NCBI GenBank assembly: GCA_031289755.1
Contig: JAITOU010000008.1
Coordinates: 1 to 44,618 of the forward strand
Source: Clostridiales bacterium
Lineage (GTDB): Bacteria; Bacillota; Clostridia; Christensenellales; JAISNN01
Reading direction: 5' to 3'
Length of the DNA stretch: 44,618 bases
Made by a program: the position numbers and the translations under genes. Each line of letters starts with the position of its first letter. Within the stretch, counting starts at the first letter, position 1. Under the pieces are notes generated by a model, which saw only the letters and a program-made list of their open reading frames with translations, did not search any database and was not told where the DNA came from. This document shows, piece by piece, positions 15,753 to 22,685 of this stretch.

Positions 15753-17135
15753 ATGCCCGAACCGATAAATAGGCAGCGGATGCCCGAGCAGCCGCCGCAG
15801 GACAGAATAAAAAATTTTTCGGAAGTCGCGCTCGGCTTTGACGATAAATCGGCAAAGACCGAAGCGGACAGATGTTTGAATTGCAAGAATGCGAGATGTG
15901 TTCAGGGTTGTCCCGTAGGTACGAACATACCTTTATTTATCGACCTTATCAAAAAAAATAAAACAATCGACGCTTATCTCGAAATCATAAAAAACAATCA
16001 TCTTCCGGGTATATGCGGACGCGTATGCCCCCAAGAAGAGCAATGCGAAAAACTCTGTGTCCGCAACAACCCGAAAGCCGGCGGTGCAGTCGCCATAGGC
16101 GCGCTCGAACGCTATGCCGCCGATTTTGCCGCAAAAAACGGGCTTATCGCTGACGCGCCCGTGCAAAAAAACAATTTTAAGATAGCGGTGGTCGGAAGCG
16201 GTCCTGCAAGCCTTACCGTCGCCGCCGAGCTTGCGGCGTACGGCTGCGAAGTGACGGTGTTTGAAGCCTTTCATAAGCCGGGCGGCGTGCTTGTGTACGG
16301 AATTCCCGAATTCCGTCTGCCAAAAGCTCTCGTTCAATCGGAAATCGACGCTCTTATACGTCTCGGAGTAAAGATTGAAACCAATATCGTCATAGGCAAA
16401 ACCCTTTTGTTGGAGGATTTATCCGACGAATTTGACGCGGTATTTATCGGAACGGGTGCAGGTTTGCCGCTCTTTTTGAATATAAAAGGCGAAAATCTCA
16501 ACGGCGTATATTCGGCTAACGAATTTTTGACGAGAGTAAATCTCATGAAAGCCTACGATATCGATTCCGCCACCCCCGTCTTTGTCGGGAGAAAGGTCGC
16601 CGTCGTCGGCGCGGGCAACGTCGCTATGGATGCGGCGCGCACCGCGCTTAGGCTCGGCGCAGGCGAAGTGAGCATTGTATACAGGCGGTCAAGAGAAGAA
16701 ATGCCGGCACGGCGTGACGAAATAAACAACGCCGAAGAAGAAGGCATAATCTTTAAACTTTTGACAGCCCCCGTCGAGATAATCGGCGAAAGCGGCAAGG
16801 TAACCGGAATGCAATGTATCGAAATGCAGCTCGGCAATCCCGACGAAAAGGGCAGAAGACGCCCTATTCCGATACCCGACAGCGAATATATTTTGGATTG
16901 CGACGAAGTGATAATCGCGCTCGGCACAAGTCCGAATCCTATAATAAAAAATTCATCGTCATTTTTGAAATTTAATCCGCACGGAACTATCGCCGTGAAC
17001 GAAGCTTTTGAAACGTCAAAGGAATACATTTATGCGGCGGGCGATGCCGTGACGGGCGCGGCGACGGTCATTCTCGCTATGGGCAACGGAAAAACGGCGG
17101 CGCAAGCTATTATAAAAAAATTGAGCGGAAAGTAA
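15753..17135 (+). CDS. nfnB: NfnB / GltD-type flavoprotein with two [4Fe-4S] clusters
   Basis: 460-residue subunit of the GltD family, at its normal length. N-terminal cluster domain with Cys41, Cys44, Cys49, Cys53 and Cys88, Cys92, Cys98, Cys102. The FAD Rossmann motif VVGSGPASLTVAAEL (about 147-161) and a second NADPH-binding Rossmann VVGAGNVAMDAARTALRLG (about 285-303) follow, with the closing FAD motif YIYAAGDAVTGAATVILAMGNG. In Nfn this subunit carries the bifurcating FAD and the NADPH site. AGGAG (15741-15745) sets ATG 15753; 75 nt after nfnA and 5 nt before obgE, so a single transcript is likely. Some databases would call it glutamate synthase small subunit; the adjacency to NfnA favours Nfn. 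Confidence 0.88.
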   Translation: MPEPINRQRMPEQPPQDRIKNFSEVALGFDDKSAKTEADRCLNCKNARCVQGCPVGTNIPLFIDLIKKNKTIDAYLEIIKNNHLPGICGRVCPQEEQCEKLCVRNNPKAGGAVAIGALERYAADFAAKNGLIADAPVQKNNFKIAVVGSGPASLTVAAELAAYGCEVTVFEAFHKPGGVLVYGIPEFRLPKALVQSEIDALIRLGVKIETNIVIGKTLLLEDLSDEFDAVFIGTGAGLPLFLNIKGENLNGVYSANEFLTRVNLMKAYDIDSATPVFVGRKVAVVGAGNVAMDAARTALRLGAGEVSIVYRRSREEMPARRDEINNAEEEGIIFKLLTAPVEIIGESGKVTGMQCIEMQLGNPDEKGRRRPIPIPDSEYILDCDEVIIALGTSPNPIIKNSSSFLKFNPHGTIAVNEAFETSKEYIYAAGDAVTGAATVILAMGNGKTAAQAIIKKLSGK

Positions 17136-17140
17136 AATTT

Positions 17141-18406
17141 ATGTTTATAGACAAAGCGGATATATTGATAAAATCGGGTCACGGCGGCAACGGCGCGGTT
17201 TCTTTTCATAGGGAAAAATACGTCATGGCGGGCGGACCGGACGGCGGCGACGGCGGTCACGGCGGCAACGTCGTTTTTGTCGCGGACAAAAACATCAATA
17301 CCTTGATAGATTTTAAATATAAGCGAAAATATTTTGCCGAAAGCGGCGAAAACGGTTCGATGAATAACAGCAGCGGCAAATCCGGCTTGGACATTACCGT
17401 CAAAGTCCCGATGGGAACGGTGATAAGAGATAAAGAAACGGGCAGAACAATCGCGGATTTATTTTACGACGGCGAAACGAGAGTCGTACTCAAAGGCGGC
17501 AGAGGCGGCAAGGGCAATGCCCGTTTTGCCAAGCCTACGCGCCAAGCTCCCGAATTTAGCCAGCACGGTGTAAAAACCAACGAGGTTTGGGTGACTTTGG
17601 AATTAAAGACAATCGCCGACGTCGGACTTGTCGGCTTTCCGAATGTCGGCAAATCCACTCTTTTGTCGGTCTTGACGAATGCAAAGCCCAAAATCGCAAA
17701 TTATCATTTTACGACGCTTAGCCCGAATCTCGGAGTCGTCAAATATTATGACGACAGCTTCGTCATCGCCGACATTCCGGGACTTATCGAAGGAGCAAGT
17801 ACGGGTGCGGGACTCGGCCATAACTTCCTAAGGCATATCGAACGCGTAAGACTGATAGTGCATATCGTCGACATAAGCGGAAGCGAAGGACGCAACCCTT
17901 ACGAGGATTTTAAAGCCATTAACAAGGAATTAAAGGGTTACAGCGCGGTCTTAGCCGAAAAAACTCAGATAATAGCCGCAAACAAGTCCGACCTATTAAA
18001 CGACGGAACGTTTTTGGAGCAATTTCAAAAAAAGGCAAAAAGAAAGGTCATTCCGATATCGGCGGCGACAAATTTTGGACTCGAAGCATTGCTTGATGCC
18101 GTGTATAAGGCACTCAAAGAGCTTCCGCCGCTCGCGCCTATCGCTACGGACGGCTATTCTTATGATAACGCAAACGACAGCGACGACAGCTTTGAAATCG
18201 TCACCGAAAAAGAAGGCGTTTACGAAATCGTCGGCGGACTCGTCCGCATACTCGAACGCAACGTATCTCTCGACAACGACGAATCCTTCCGCTACTTTCA
18301 GCGCGTTTTGCGCGATAAGGGCGTCATAGATAAGCTGTATGAGAGCGGAGCAAAAGACGGAGACACCGTCATAGTCGGCGACATCGAATTTGATTTTGTA
18401 GATTAA
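17141..18406 (+). CDS. obgE: GTPase Obg/CgtA
   Basis: 421-residue ribosome-associated GTPase. The Gly-rich Obg fold covers 1-158 (KSGHGGNGAVSFHREKYVMAGG, DGGDGGHGGNV). The G domain has GFPNVGKST (G1), TTLSPNLGVV (switch I), DIPGLIEGAS (G3), NKSD (G4) and SAATNFGLEAL (G5). The C-terminal OCT domain (about 340-421) begins near DSFEIVTEKEGVYEI, which is the extended Firmicute/Gram-positive form. It acts in 50S assembly and stress/sporulation signalling. ATG 17141 is 5 nt after the nfnB stop, with GGAAAG overlapping that stop as ribosome site. Transcription ends at the hairpin convergent with gpr. Confidence 0.97.
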   Translation: MFIDKADILIKSGHGGNGAVSFHREKYVMAGGPDGGDGGHGGNVVFVADKNINTLIDFKYKRKYFAESGENGSMNNSSGKSGLDITVKVPMGTVIRDKETGRTIADLFYDGETRVVLKGGRGGKGNARFAKPTRQAPEFSQHGVKTNEVWVTLELKTIADVGLVGFPNVGKSTLLSVLTNAKPKIANYHFTTLSPNLGVVKYYDDSFVIADIPGLIEGASTGAGLGHNFLRHIERVRLIVHIVDISGSEGRNPYEDFKAINKELKGYSAVLAEKTQIIAANKSDLLNDGTFLEQFQKKAKRKVIPISAATNFGLEALLDAVYKALKELPPLAPIATDGYSYDNANDSDDSFEIVTEKEGVYEIVGGLVRILERNVSLDNDESFRYFQRVLRDKGVIDKLYESGAKDGDTVIVGDIEFDFVD

Positions 18407-18448
18407 AGCTCACAGGGAGTGCGAAAAACTTTATTTTTGAAGTGAATT

Positions 18449-18506
18449 TTGCCGATATATGGAATACATAAATAGATTATGTATTCTATATATCGGCTTA
18501 TTTTTT
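18449..18506 (+). terminator. Terminator between convergent obgE and gpr
   Basis: Long stem GCCGATATAT-x2-AATACATAAAT against ATTATGTATT-x2-ATATATCGGC (18451-18497), then TTATTTTTT on the + side. The last bases overlap the gpr stop codon region; there is no good T run for the - direction. Confidence 0.75.
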
Positions 18507-19344
18507 ATGGATCAACCAAACTATTTATCGCATCGGCGATTATATCCGAGCATTCGCCGACGGCTACGTTTATATCCTTGACTGTGACTATCATATCCTT
18601 AAACATTTCAAAAAACCTTTTGTTTTTTTCTGCCGCGAAGTTTTTTTTGACGACCATTTCATTGCCGTAGGCTTCGATTATGTCTTTGGCTATATTTACG
18701 GCGTAGACCACAAGCGGAACGCCGACGGCTATGACGGGGATTTTGAGAGTATCGGCATTAATGGGCGGACGGTGATTTTTCACACCGCCGCCGGGTTGGA
18801 GTCCCGATGTGGATAGCTGAAAGCTTCGGCTCAGTCTTTCGGTTTTGTTGGCGGCGAGAGTGTCTACGGCAATTATAAGGTCGGGCTTTATCTTTTCGGC
18901 GGCGGCGGATACCAAGTCAAGCGACTCGATTCCCGTCATGCCTATGACTCCGGGAATGAGCGTGCAAAGGCGCAAATCACCGTTGATTACAGGATTTATT
19001 TTATTGATACATTCCGGTCCGAGTGCGTCCGCCGTCATCAAAATATTGCCCACGCCGACTACAAGAATTTTGTTTGGAGCGGTGATTTTCAAATGTTCTA
19101 ATAATTCCTTTAAGGCTTCCGTCAAAGCCGTTTTAAGTTGTTTTTTTATCTTTTCGTCTTTAAAAAAATTTCCGCATTCGAGCGTGATATATTTTCCTTC
19201 GGGCTTTCCGAAGCTTTTTTCTTCGGTTTTGCGTATAATAGACACGCTTTTTTTGATATTTCCGTTGATATTTTCCGAACTGTTTTGCTTTATTCCGCTT
19301 ATTTCTACCGCCATGTCGGTATATTGATAGCTTTTGTCTTTCAT
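18505..19344 (-). CDS. gpr: Spore germination protease GPR
   Basis: 279-residue aspartyl-like endopeptidase (family A25) that degrades small acid-soluble spore proteins at germination. Recognisable stretches: YTDMAVE at residues 8-14 (the family's TDLAVE pro-region site), LVVGVGNILMTADALGPECI, PGVIGMTGIESLDLV, IAVDTLAANKTERLSRSFQLSTSGLQPGGGVKNHRPPI and VIAVGVPLVV. It is shorter than the Bacillus zymogen (about 370 residues), mainly in the middle, as in many clostridia. The start at 19344 has no clear ribosome site; no other Met precedes the pro-region. Its presence is the main evidence that the host forms endospores. Convergent with obgE. Confidence 0.9.
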   Translation of the reverse strand: MKDKSYQYTDMAVEISGIKQNSSENINGNIKKSVSIIRKTEEKSFGKPEGKYITLECGNFFKDEKIKKQLKTALTEALKELLEHLKITAPNKILVVGVGNILMTADALGPECINKINPVINGDLRLCTLIPGVIGMTGIESLDLVSAAAEKIKPDLIIAVDTLAANKTERLSRSFQLSTSGLQPGGGVKNHRPPINADTLKIPVIAVGVPLVVYAVNIAKDIIEAYGNEMVVKKNFAAEKNKRFFEMFKDMIVTVKDINVAVGECSDIIADAINSLVDP

Positions 19345-19401
19345 GGTTGTAGTTTATACCGCCGTTTATTTTTTATTCCGTCATAAAGTTATTTTGTATA
19401 A

Positions 19402-19422
19402 TAGACTTGTATCCTAACTTAG
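19402..19422 (-). repeat. 21-nt element, copy 2 of 2 (inverted relative to copy 1)
   Basis: Reverse complement identical to 6107-6127. It lies upstream of gpr, about 58 nt before its ATG, and 190 nt before the tRNA array. Confidence 0.75.
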
Positions 19423-19558
19423 ACGGCGGTATCTATTATGTATTGAATTGCTAAAATCAGCCCAAGTAAACCCCCGTGTATAAGAAGATATATTTTGCCT
19501 TAAAAGCTCTCGACAGACGGTTTTCAAAAAAATATTTCAAAAAAATGCCCCTTTTTTC

Positions 19559-19587
19559 TTGACAGAAAAGCCATAATATAGTAAGAT
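19559..19587 (+). promoter_or_regulatory. Promoter of the tRNA array
   Basis: TTGACA (19559-19564), 17-nt spacer, TAAGAT (19582-19587), about 25 nt before the first tRNA. It is the only clear promoter for six tRNA genes. Confidence 0.8.
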
Positions 19588-19611
19588 TGTTTAGGTCGTT
19601 GTCGCGATTGT

Positions 19612-19688
19612 CGGGGTGTAGCGCAGTTTGGTAGCGCACGTGGTTTGGGACCATGGGGCCGGGAGTTCGAATCTCTTCACCCCGACCA
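19612..19688 (+). tRNA. tRNA-Pro (TGG)
   Basis: Acceptor CGGGGTG / CACCCCG, anticodon stem CGTGG / CCATG with loop TTTGGGA giving anticodon TGG; GTTCGAA T-loop and encoded CCA. Confidence 0.97.
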
Positions 19689-19731
19689 TTGTTTCCTTAT
19701 AACCCCTTGCACTCTCTTTCGGGAGCGTCAT

Positions 19732-19808
19732 GGACCTTTAGCTCAGCTGGTTAGAGCGGTCGGCTCATAACCGATTGGTCCGCGGTTCGAGTCCGTGAAG
19801 GTCCACCA
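19732..19808 (+). tRNA. tRNA with anticodon CAT (Met elongator or Ile2)
   Basis: Acceptor GGACCTT / AAGGTCC, loop CTCATAA giving anticodon CAT, GGTTCGAGT T-arm, encoded CCA. The acceptor and loop look like the Gram-positive tRNA-Ile2 whose C34 becomes lysidine, but elongator Met cannot be excluded by reading alone. It is not an initiator: the first acceptor pair is G-C and the anticodon stem lacks the three G-C pairs. Confidence 0.93.
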
Positions 19809-19811
19809 TTA

Positions 19812-19850
19812 TTATCCGGTCAAAATCCTGAAAAAGTTTTGACCGGATAA
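19812..19850. other. Strong hairpin inside the tRNA array
   Basis: The 14-bp perfect stem TTATCCGGTCAAAA / TTTTGACCGGATAA (19812-19825 with 19837-19850) lies between tRNA genes 2 and 3. Seven A follow rather than T, so it is not a standard terminator; it may be an RNA-processing signal. Confidence 0.6.
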
Positions 19851-19926
19851 AAAAAATTTACCCAAGAAAGCCTGCGTTTTTTACTTCGTAAGCTTACTTA
19901 TTCGGGATGACATATATATTTTATGC

Positions 19927-20003
19927 GGTCCGGTAGTTCAGTTGGTTAGAACGCCAGCCTGTCACGCTGGAGGTCGAGGGTTCGAGCCCCTTCCGGATCG
20001 CCA
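19927..20003 (+). tRNA. tRNA-Asp (GTC)
   Basis: Acceptor GGTCCGG / CCGGATC (one G-T pair), loop CTGTCAC giving GTC, discriminator G, encoded CCA. In an organism with GatCAB and a non-discriminating AspRS this tRNA shares its synthetase with tRNA-Asn. Confidence 0.97.
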
Positions 20004-20026
20004 TTTATTTTTTCGCGTCAGACCGT

Positions 20027-20102
20027 GCCTCGATAGCTCAGTCGGTAGAGCAGGAGACTGAAAATCTCCGTGTCGGTGGTTCAATTCCGCCTCGAGGCAC
20101 CA
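20027..20102 (+). tRNA. tRNA-Phe (GAA)
   Basis: Acceptor GCCTCGA / TCGAGGC, anticodon stem GGAGA / TCTCC with loop CTGAAAA giving GAA; encoded CCA. Confidence 0.97.
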
Positions 20103-20119
20103 AAATCACCTTCGGGCCT

Positions 20120-20196
20120 GCTGGCGTAGCTCAATCAGGCAGAGCAGCTGATTTGTAATCAGCAGGTTGATGGTTCGATTCCATTCGCCAGCTCCA
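20120..20196 (+). tRNA. tRNA-Thr (TGT)
   Basis: Acceptor GCTGGCG / CGCCAGC, anticodon stem GCTGA / TCAGC with loop TTTGTAA giving TGT; discriminator T, encoded CCA. Confidence 0.97.
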
Positions 20197-20239
20197 AAGA
20201 ATATTGCCGGCGGATAAACCGCTTTTATCATATCGTCAT

Positions 20240-20324
20240 GGGAAGATTCCCGAGTGGCTAAAGGGAGCAGACTGTAAATCTGCCGTCTTTGACTTCGGTG
20301 GTTCGAATCCACCTCTTCCCACCA
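20240..20324 (+). tRNA. tRNA-Tyr (GTA)
   Basis: Class II tRNA of 85 nt with a long variable arm; acceptor GGGAAGA / TCTTCCC, loop CTGTAAA giving GTA, encoded CCA. Confidence 0.97.
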
Positions 20325-20327
20325 CTT

Positions 20328-20362
20328 AAAAACCGCTGTTATAAGCGGTTTTTATTTTTTTT
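20328..20362 (+). terminator. Terminator of the tRNA array
   Basis: AAAAACCGCT (20328-20337) pairs with AGCGGTTTTT (20344-20353), followed by ATTTTTTTT. It marks the boundary between the tRNA array and the accessory genes. Confidence 0.88.
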
Positions 20363-20392
20363 AGGCATATCGGATAAATGAATTTGAAACGG

Positions 20393-20421
20393 TTGCAATC
20401 TTATCAATATTTTGATATAAT
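20393..20421 (+). promoter_or_regulatory. Toxin-antitoxin promoter with palindrome
   Basis: TTGCAA (20393-20398), 17-nt spacer, TATAAT (20416-20421). The palindrome TATCAA-TATT-TTGATA (20402-20417) fills most of the spacer and reaches into the -10, a likely site for autoregulation by the antitoxin. Confidence 0.75.
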
Positions 20422-20450
20422 ATTACTATATTAAATATGGGAGAAAAAAT

Positions 20451-20726
20451 ATGCCAATTATAAAACCGGCGTCAGAGCTGAGAAATAATTATGTAGCAAT
20501 GACCGCATTAGCCAAAGAAACAAGACAGCCCATTTATTTGACAAAAAATGGAACGGGAGATATGGTGCTTATGACAATGGAAGAATACGATAAGAGAGAA
20601 GCCCTGCTCAACATTTATGAGTCTTTGAGCGAAGGCGAGGTTGCTCTAAAAGCCGGAAAAACCGTTTCATTAGACCAAGCGTCAAAAGCCATGCTTGATA
20701 CAATCAAAGCGTATAAAGCGGAGTGA
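20451..20726 (+). CDS. Phd/YefM-family antitoxin
   Basis: 91-residue antitoxin. The N-terminal DNA-binding half has the family pattern IIKPASELRNNYVAMTALAKETRQPIYLTKNG followed by DMVLMTMEEYDKREALL; the C-terminal 40 residues form the toxin-binding tail (GKTVSLDQASKAMLDTIKAY). It neutralises the RelE/ParE-type toxin encoded 9 nt downstream and, as in other pairs of this kind, should repress the operon with the toxin as co-repressor. A GGGAG ribosome site precedes ATG 20451. The palindrome at 20402-20417 is the expected operator. Confidence 0.92.
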   Translation: MPIIKPASELRNNYVAMTALAKETRQPIYLTKNGTGDMVLMTMEEYDKREALLNIYESLSEGEVALKAGKTVSLDQASKAMLDTIKAYKAE

Positions 20727-20735
20727 TGAGCAGAA

Positions 20736-21044
20736 ATGAAAAGGACAATAATCGTTACCGAACCCGCAACTAATGACCTAAAAGACATTGTATCATACAT
20801 TGCTGCGGACAGCGTGAGCCGCGCGTTAAAAATGCACGATGTAATTATGGAACGTTTACATTTGCTTGAAGCAAATCCGAATATCGGCGGCTATCCCAAA
20901 ACAAAGAAGCTAAAAGCAGAAGGCTATCGCAAGCTGATTATCGAAAATTATATCGTAATGTACAGATTGTCCGAGCTTAAAAAAAACGAAATTTATATCA
21001 TCAGAGTATTTCACGGTGCTATGAATTATGAAAAACATCTGTGA
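20736..21044 (+). CDS. RelE/ParE-family toxin
   Basis: 102-residue toxin of the RelE/ParE fold: TEPATNDLKDIVSYIAADS at the N-terminus, the PNIGGYPKTKKLKAEGYRKLIIENYIVMYRL core and the closing IYIIRVFHGAMNYEKHL. Family members either cut mRNA on the ribosome or poison gyrase. The residues seen (the ENYIVMYRL strand and RVFHGAMNY end) are shared by both types, and the ParE-like shape is slightly favoured. Nine nucleotides after the antitoxin; expressed from the same promoter. No terminator follows before the Fic promoter. Confidence 0.9.
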   Translation: MKRTIIVTEPATNDLKDIVSYIAADSVSRALKMHDVIMERLHLLEANPNIGGYPKTKKLKAEGYRKLIIENYIVMYRLSELKKNEIYIIRVFHGAMNYEKHL

Positions 21045-21120
21045 GCCACTAAATATATTTTTTTAATTAAACGGAGATATTTCTATAATATCTAAAAAAT
21101 TATATCTCCCACATTTCATT

Positions 21121-21155
21121 AAAAAACAATCGTTTCTGTGTTATAATTATTCTAT
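21121..21155 (+). promoter_or_regulatory. Fic promoter, near-copy of the nadE promoter region
   Basis: Extended -10 TGTTATAAT (TATAAT at 21142-21147) with a weak -35. Matches 22608-22642 at 32 of 35 positions; looser similarity extends about 30 nt further upstream in both. Confidence 0.7.
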
Positions 21156-21169
21156 CGGGGTATAAAGTA

Positions 21170-22537
21170 ATGACTAATTTTGACGAATATAAAAGACTCG
21201 GTGAGCCGGAGAAGCAAGAAAAAGCGGAAAATTGGCAGACGGCAATCGGTTTACAACAGGTTGACGGCTTGACGCCGAGCGAATATTTGATAGAAACGGC
21301 AAAAGCAAATATTGACGGCGATATTACCATTGACGAGGTTAAGGCAAGACTTGACAGCTACTACAATACAAGTCTTGTCAAGGCGACCGACACGGAGCGT
21401 CTTGAAGAAGCCGACAAGGTTTCCGCACGAATTGCCGAAATATTAGCCGAAAAAACCTTTTCTTTTAAGCCGACCGAATATTTCAATATTCACAAAAGAC
21501 TTTTTGACGGGATTTATAAGTTTGCGGGCAAAATCAGAGATTATAATATTACAAAAGACGAATGGGTGCTTAACGGCGATACCGTTTATTATGCGACGGC
21601 AAACAACCTGCGTGAAACGTTAGAGTACGATTTTTACCGTGAAAAACAATTCAAATTTAAAGGGCTTTCAAAACAAGATATCGTAAAGCATATCGCATTT
21701 TTTCTTTCGGGGCTTTGGCAAATCCATATTTTTGGCGAGGGCAACACGCGGACGACCGCCGTGTTTTTGATTAAATATTTATGCACGCTCGGTTTTCAAA
21801 GCGTAAATAACGATTTGTTTGCGGAAAACTCTTGGTATTTTAGAAACAGCCTTGTCCGTGCAAATTATGAAAACTTAAACAACGGCGTTCACAAAACCGA
21901 CAAGTTCCTTATTCGCTTTCTCGGCAATTTACTTTTAGGCGAAAATAATATCTTAAAAAACCGCGAAATGCTACTTGATATCCCAAAAATAAATAGTGAT
22001 ACTGTAAAGACGGTAAATGATACTGTAAATCCTAAAAATGATACTGTAAAATCCAAAAATGATACTGTAAATCCTAAAAATGATACTGTAAAGACGGTAA
22101 ATGATACTGTAAATCCTAAAAATGATACTGTAAAATCCGATAATGATACTGTAAAATCTAAAAATGATACTGTAAAATCCGATAATGATACTGTAAAATC
22201 TAAAAATGATACTGTAAAATCTAAAAATGATACTGTAAAATCTAAAAATGATACTGTAAATACAGATAATGACACTGTAAATCCTAAAAATGATACTGTA
22301 AAATCCAAAAATGATACTGTAAAATCCGATAATGATACTGTAAACGATATCGATGTCGTATTTATTTTAATTAAAGAAAATCCCAAAATCACGGCGGACG
22401 AAATAAAAGACAAATTAGATATAAGTATCTCTACTGCCAAACGAAAAATAAAAGCTTTAAAAGACGGCGGCTATATCGAGCGCATCGGTAGCGATAAGTC
22501 GGGTCATTGGGAAGTGTTAAAGGAGCAAAAATTATAA
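21170..22537 (+). CDS. Fic-family protein with heptad repeats and winged helix
   Basis: 455-residue protein. Residues 22-66 resemble the VbhA-type inhibitory antitoxin domain (QTAIGLQQVDGL, then GDITIDEVKARLDSYY). The Fic fold covers about 100-262 with the active-site motif HIFGEGNTRTTA at 186-197. The canonical motif is HPFxxGNGRxxR, so Gly-193 is Thr and the second Arg is Ala. The inhibitory (S/T)xxxE(G/N) also reads LQQVDG. Residues 276-391 are 17 heptads of the type NDTVKSK, a hydrophilic linker encoded by 21-bp tandem repeats. Residues 392-455 form a winged helix (ADEIKDKLDISISTAKRKIKALKDGGYIERIG). Fic enzymes usually attach AMP or other groups to proteins; the target here is unknown. 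No ribosome site better than GGGG at 21157-21160 is seen. Confidence 0.9.
   Translation: MTNFDEYKRLGEPEKQEKAENWQTAIGLQQVDGLTPSEYLIETAKANIDGDITIDEVKARLDSYYNTSLVKATDTERLEEADKVSARIAEILAEKTFSFKPTEYFNIHKRLFDGIYKFAGKIRDYNITKDEWVLNGDTVYYATANNLRETLEYDFYREKQFKFKGLSKQDIVKHIAFFLSGLWQIHIFGEGNTRTTAVFLIKYLCTLGFQSVNNDLFAENSWYFRNSLVRANYENLNNGVHKTDKFLIRFLGNLLLGENNILKNREMLLDIPKINSDTVKTVNDTVNPKNDTVKSKNDTVNPKNDTVKTVNDTVNPKNDTVKSDNDTVKSKNDTVKSDNDTVKSKNDTVKSKNDTVKSKNDTVNTDNDTVNPKNDTVKSKNDTVKSDNDTVNDIDVVFILIKENPKITADEIKDKLDISISTAKRKIKALKDGGYIERIGSDKSGHWEVLKEQKL
21995..22351 (+). repeat. 17 tandem 21-bp repeats inside the Fic gene
   Basis: Unit approximately AATGATACTGTAAAATCTAAA, written as one 21-nt period beginning AATGATACTG; the first ten bases are almost invariant and the last six vary (AAATCC, AATCCT, AAGACG, AAATCT). 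All units are in frame and encode NDTV plus three variable residues (KSK, NPK, KSD, KTV, NTD). Copy-number change would lengthen or shorten the linker without a frameshift. Confidence 0.95.
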
Positions 22538-22607
22538 GTATGGATTGTCTTATATGATTATAGGACTAATCTATTAAAAAAAATCACATCTCTTGCATTT
22601 ATATTGA

Positions 22608-22642
22608 AAAAAACAATCATTTTTGTGTTATAATTATTCCAT
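22608..22642 (+). promoter_or_regulatory. nadE promoter, partner copy of the Fic promoter
   Basis: Extended -10 TGTTATAAT (TATAAT 22629-22634) with TTGAAA at 22604-22609 (spacing 19). The transcript should begin near 22641, ruling out upstream in-frame starts for nadE. Confidence 0.7.
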
Positions 22643-22685
22643 AAATAAAAACTTCTTAAAAAGATTTGCCCGGGCGGTAAGGGAA

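Noticed and set aside
19457-19654. 65-codon - strand frame near the tRNA array
   Set aside because: It overlaps the promoter and the tRNA-Pro gene and has no ribosome site.
21995-22351. Short regular repeats that could be taken for a CRISPR array
   Set aside because: The period is exactly 21 bp, in frame, without unique spacers and within a Fic coding sequence; no cas genes are nearby.
21889-22440. 183-codon - strand frame across the Fic repeats
   Set aside because: It is the antisense image of the repeat (FTVSFLD periods), has no ribosome site and would overlap a clear gene.
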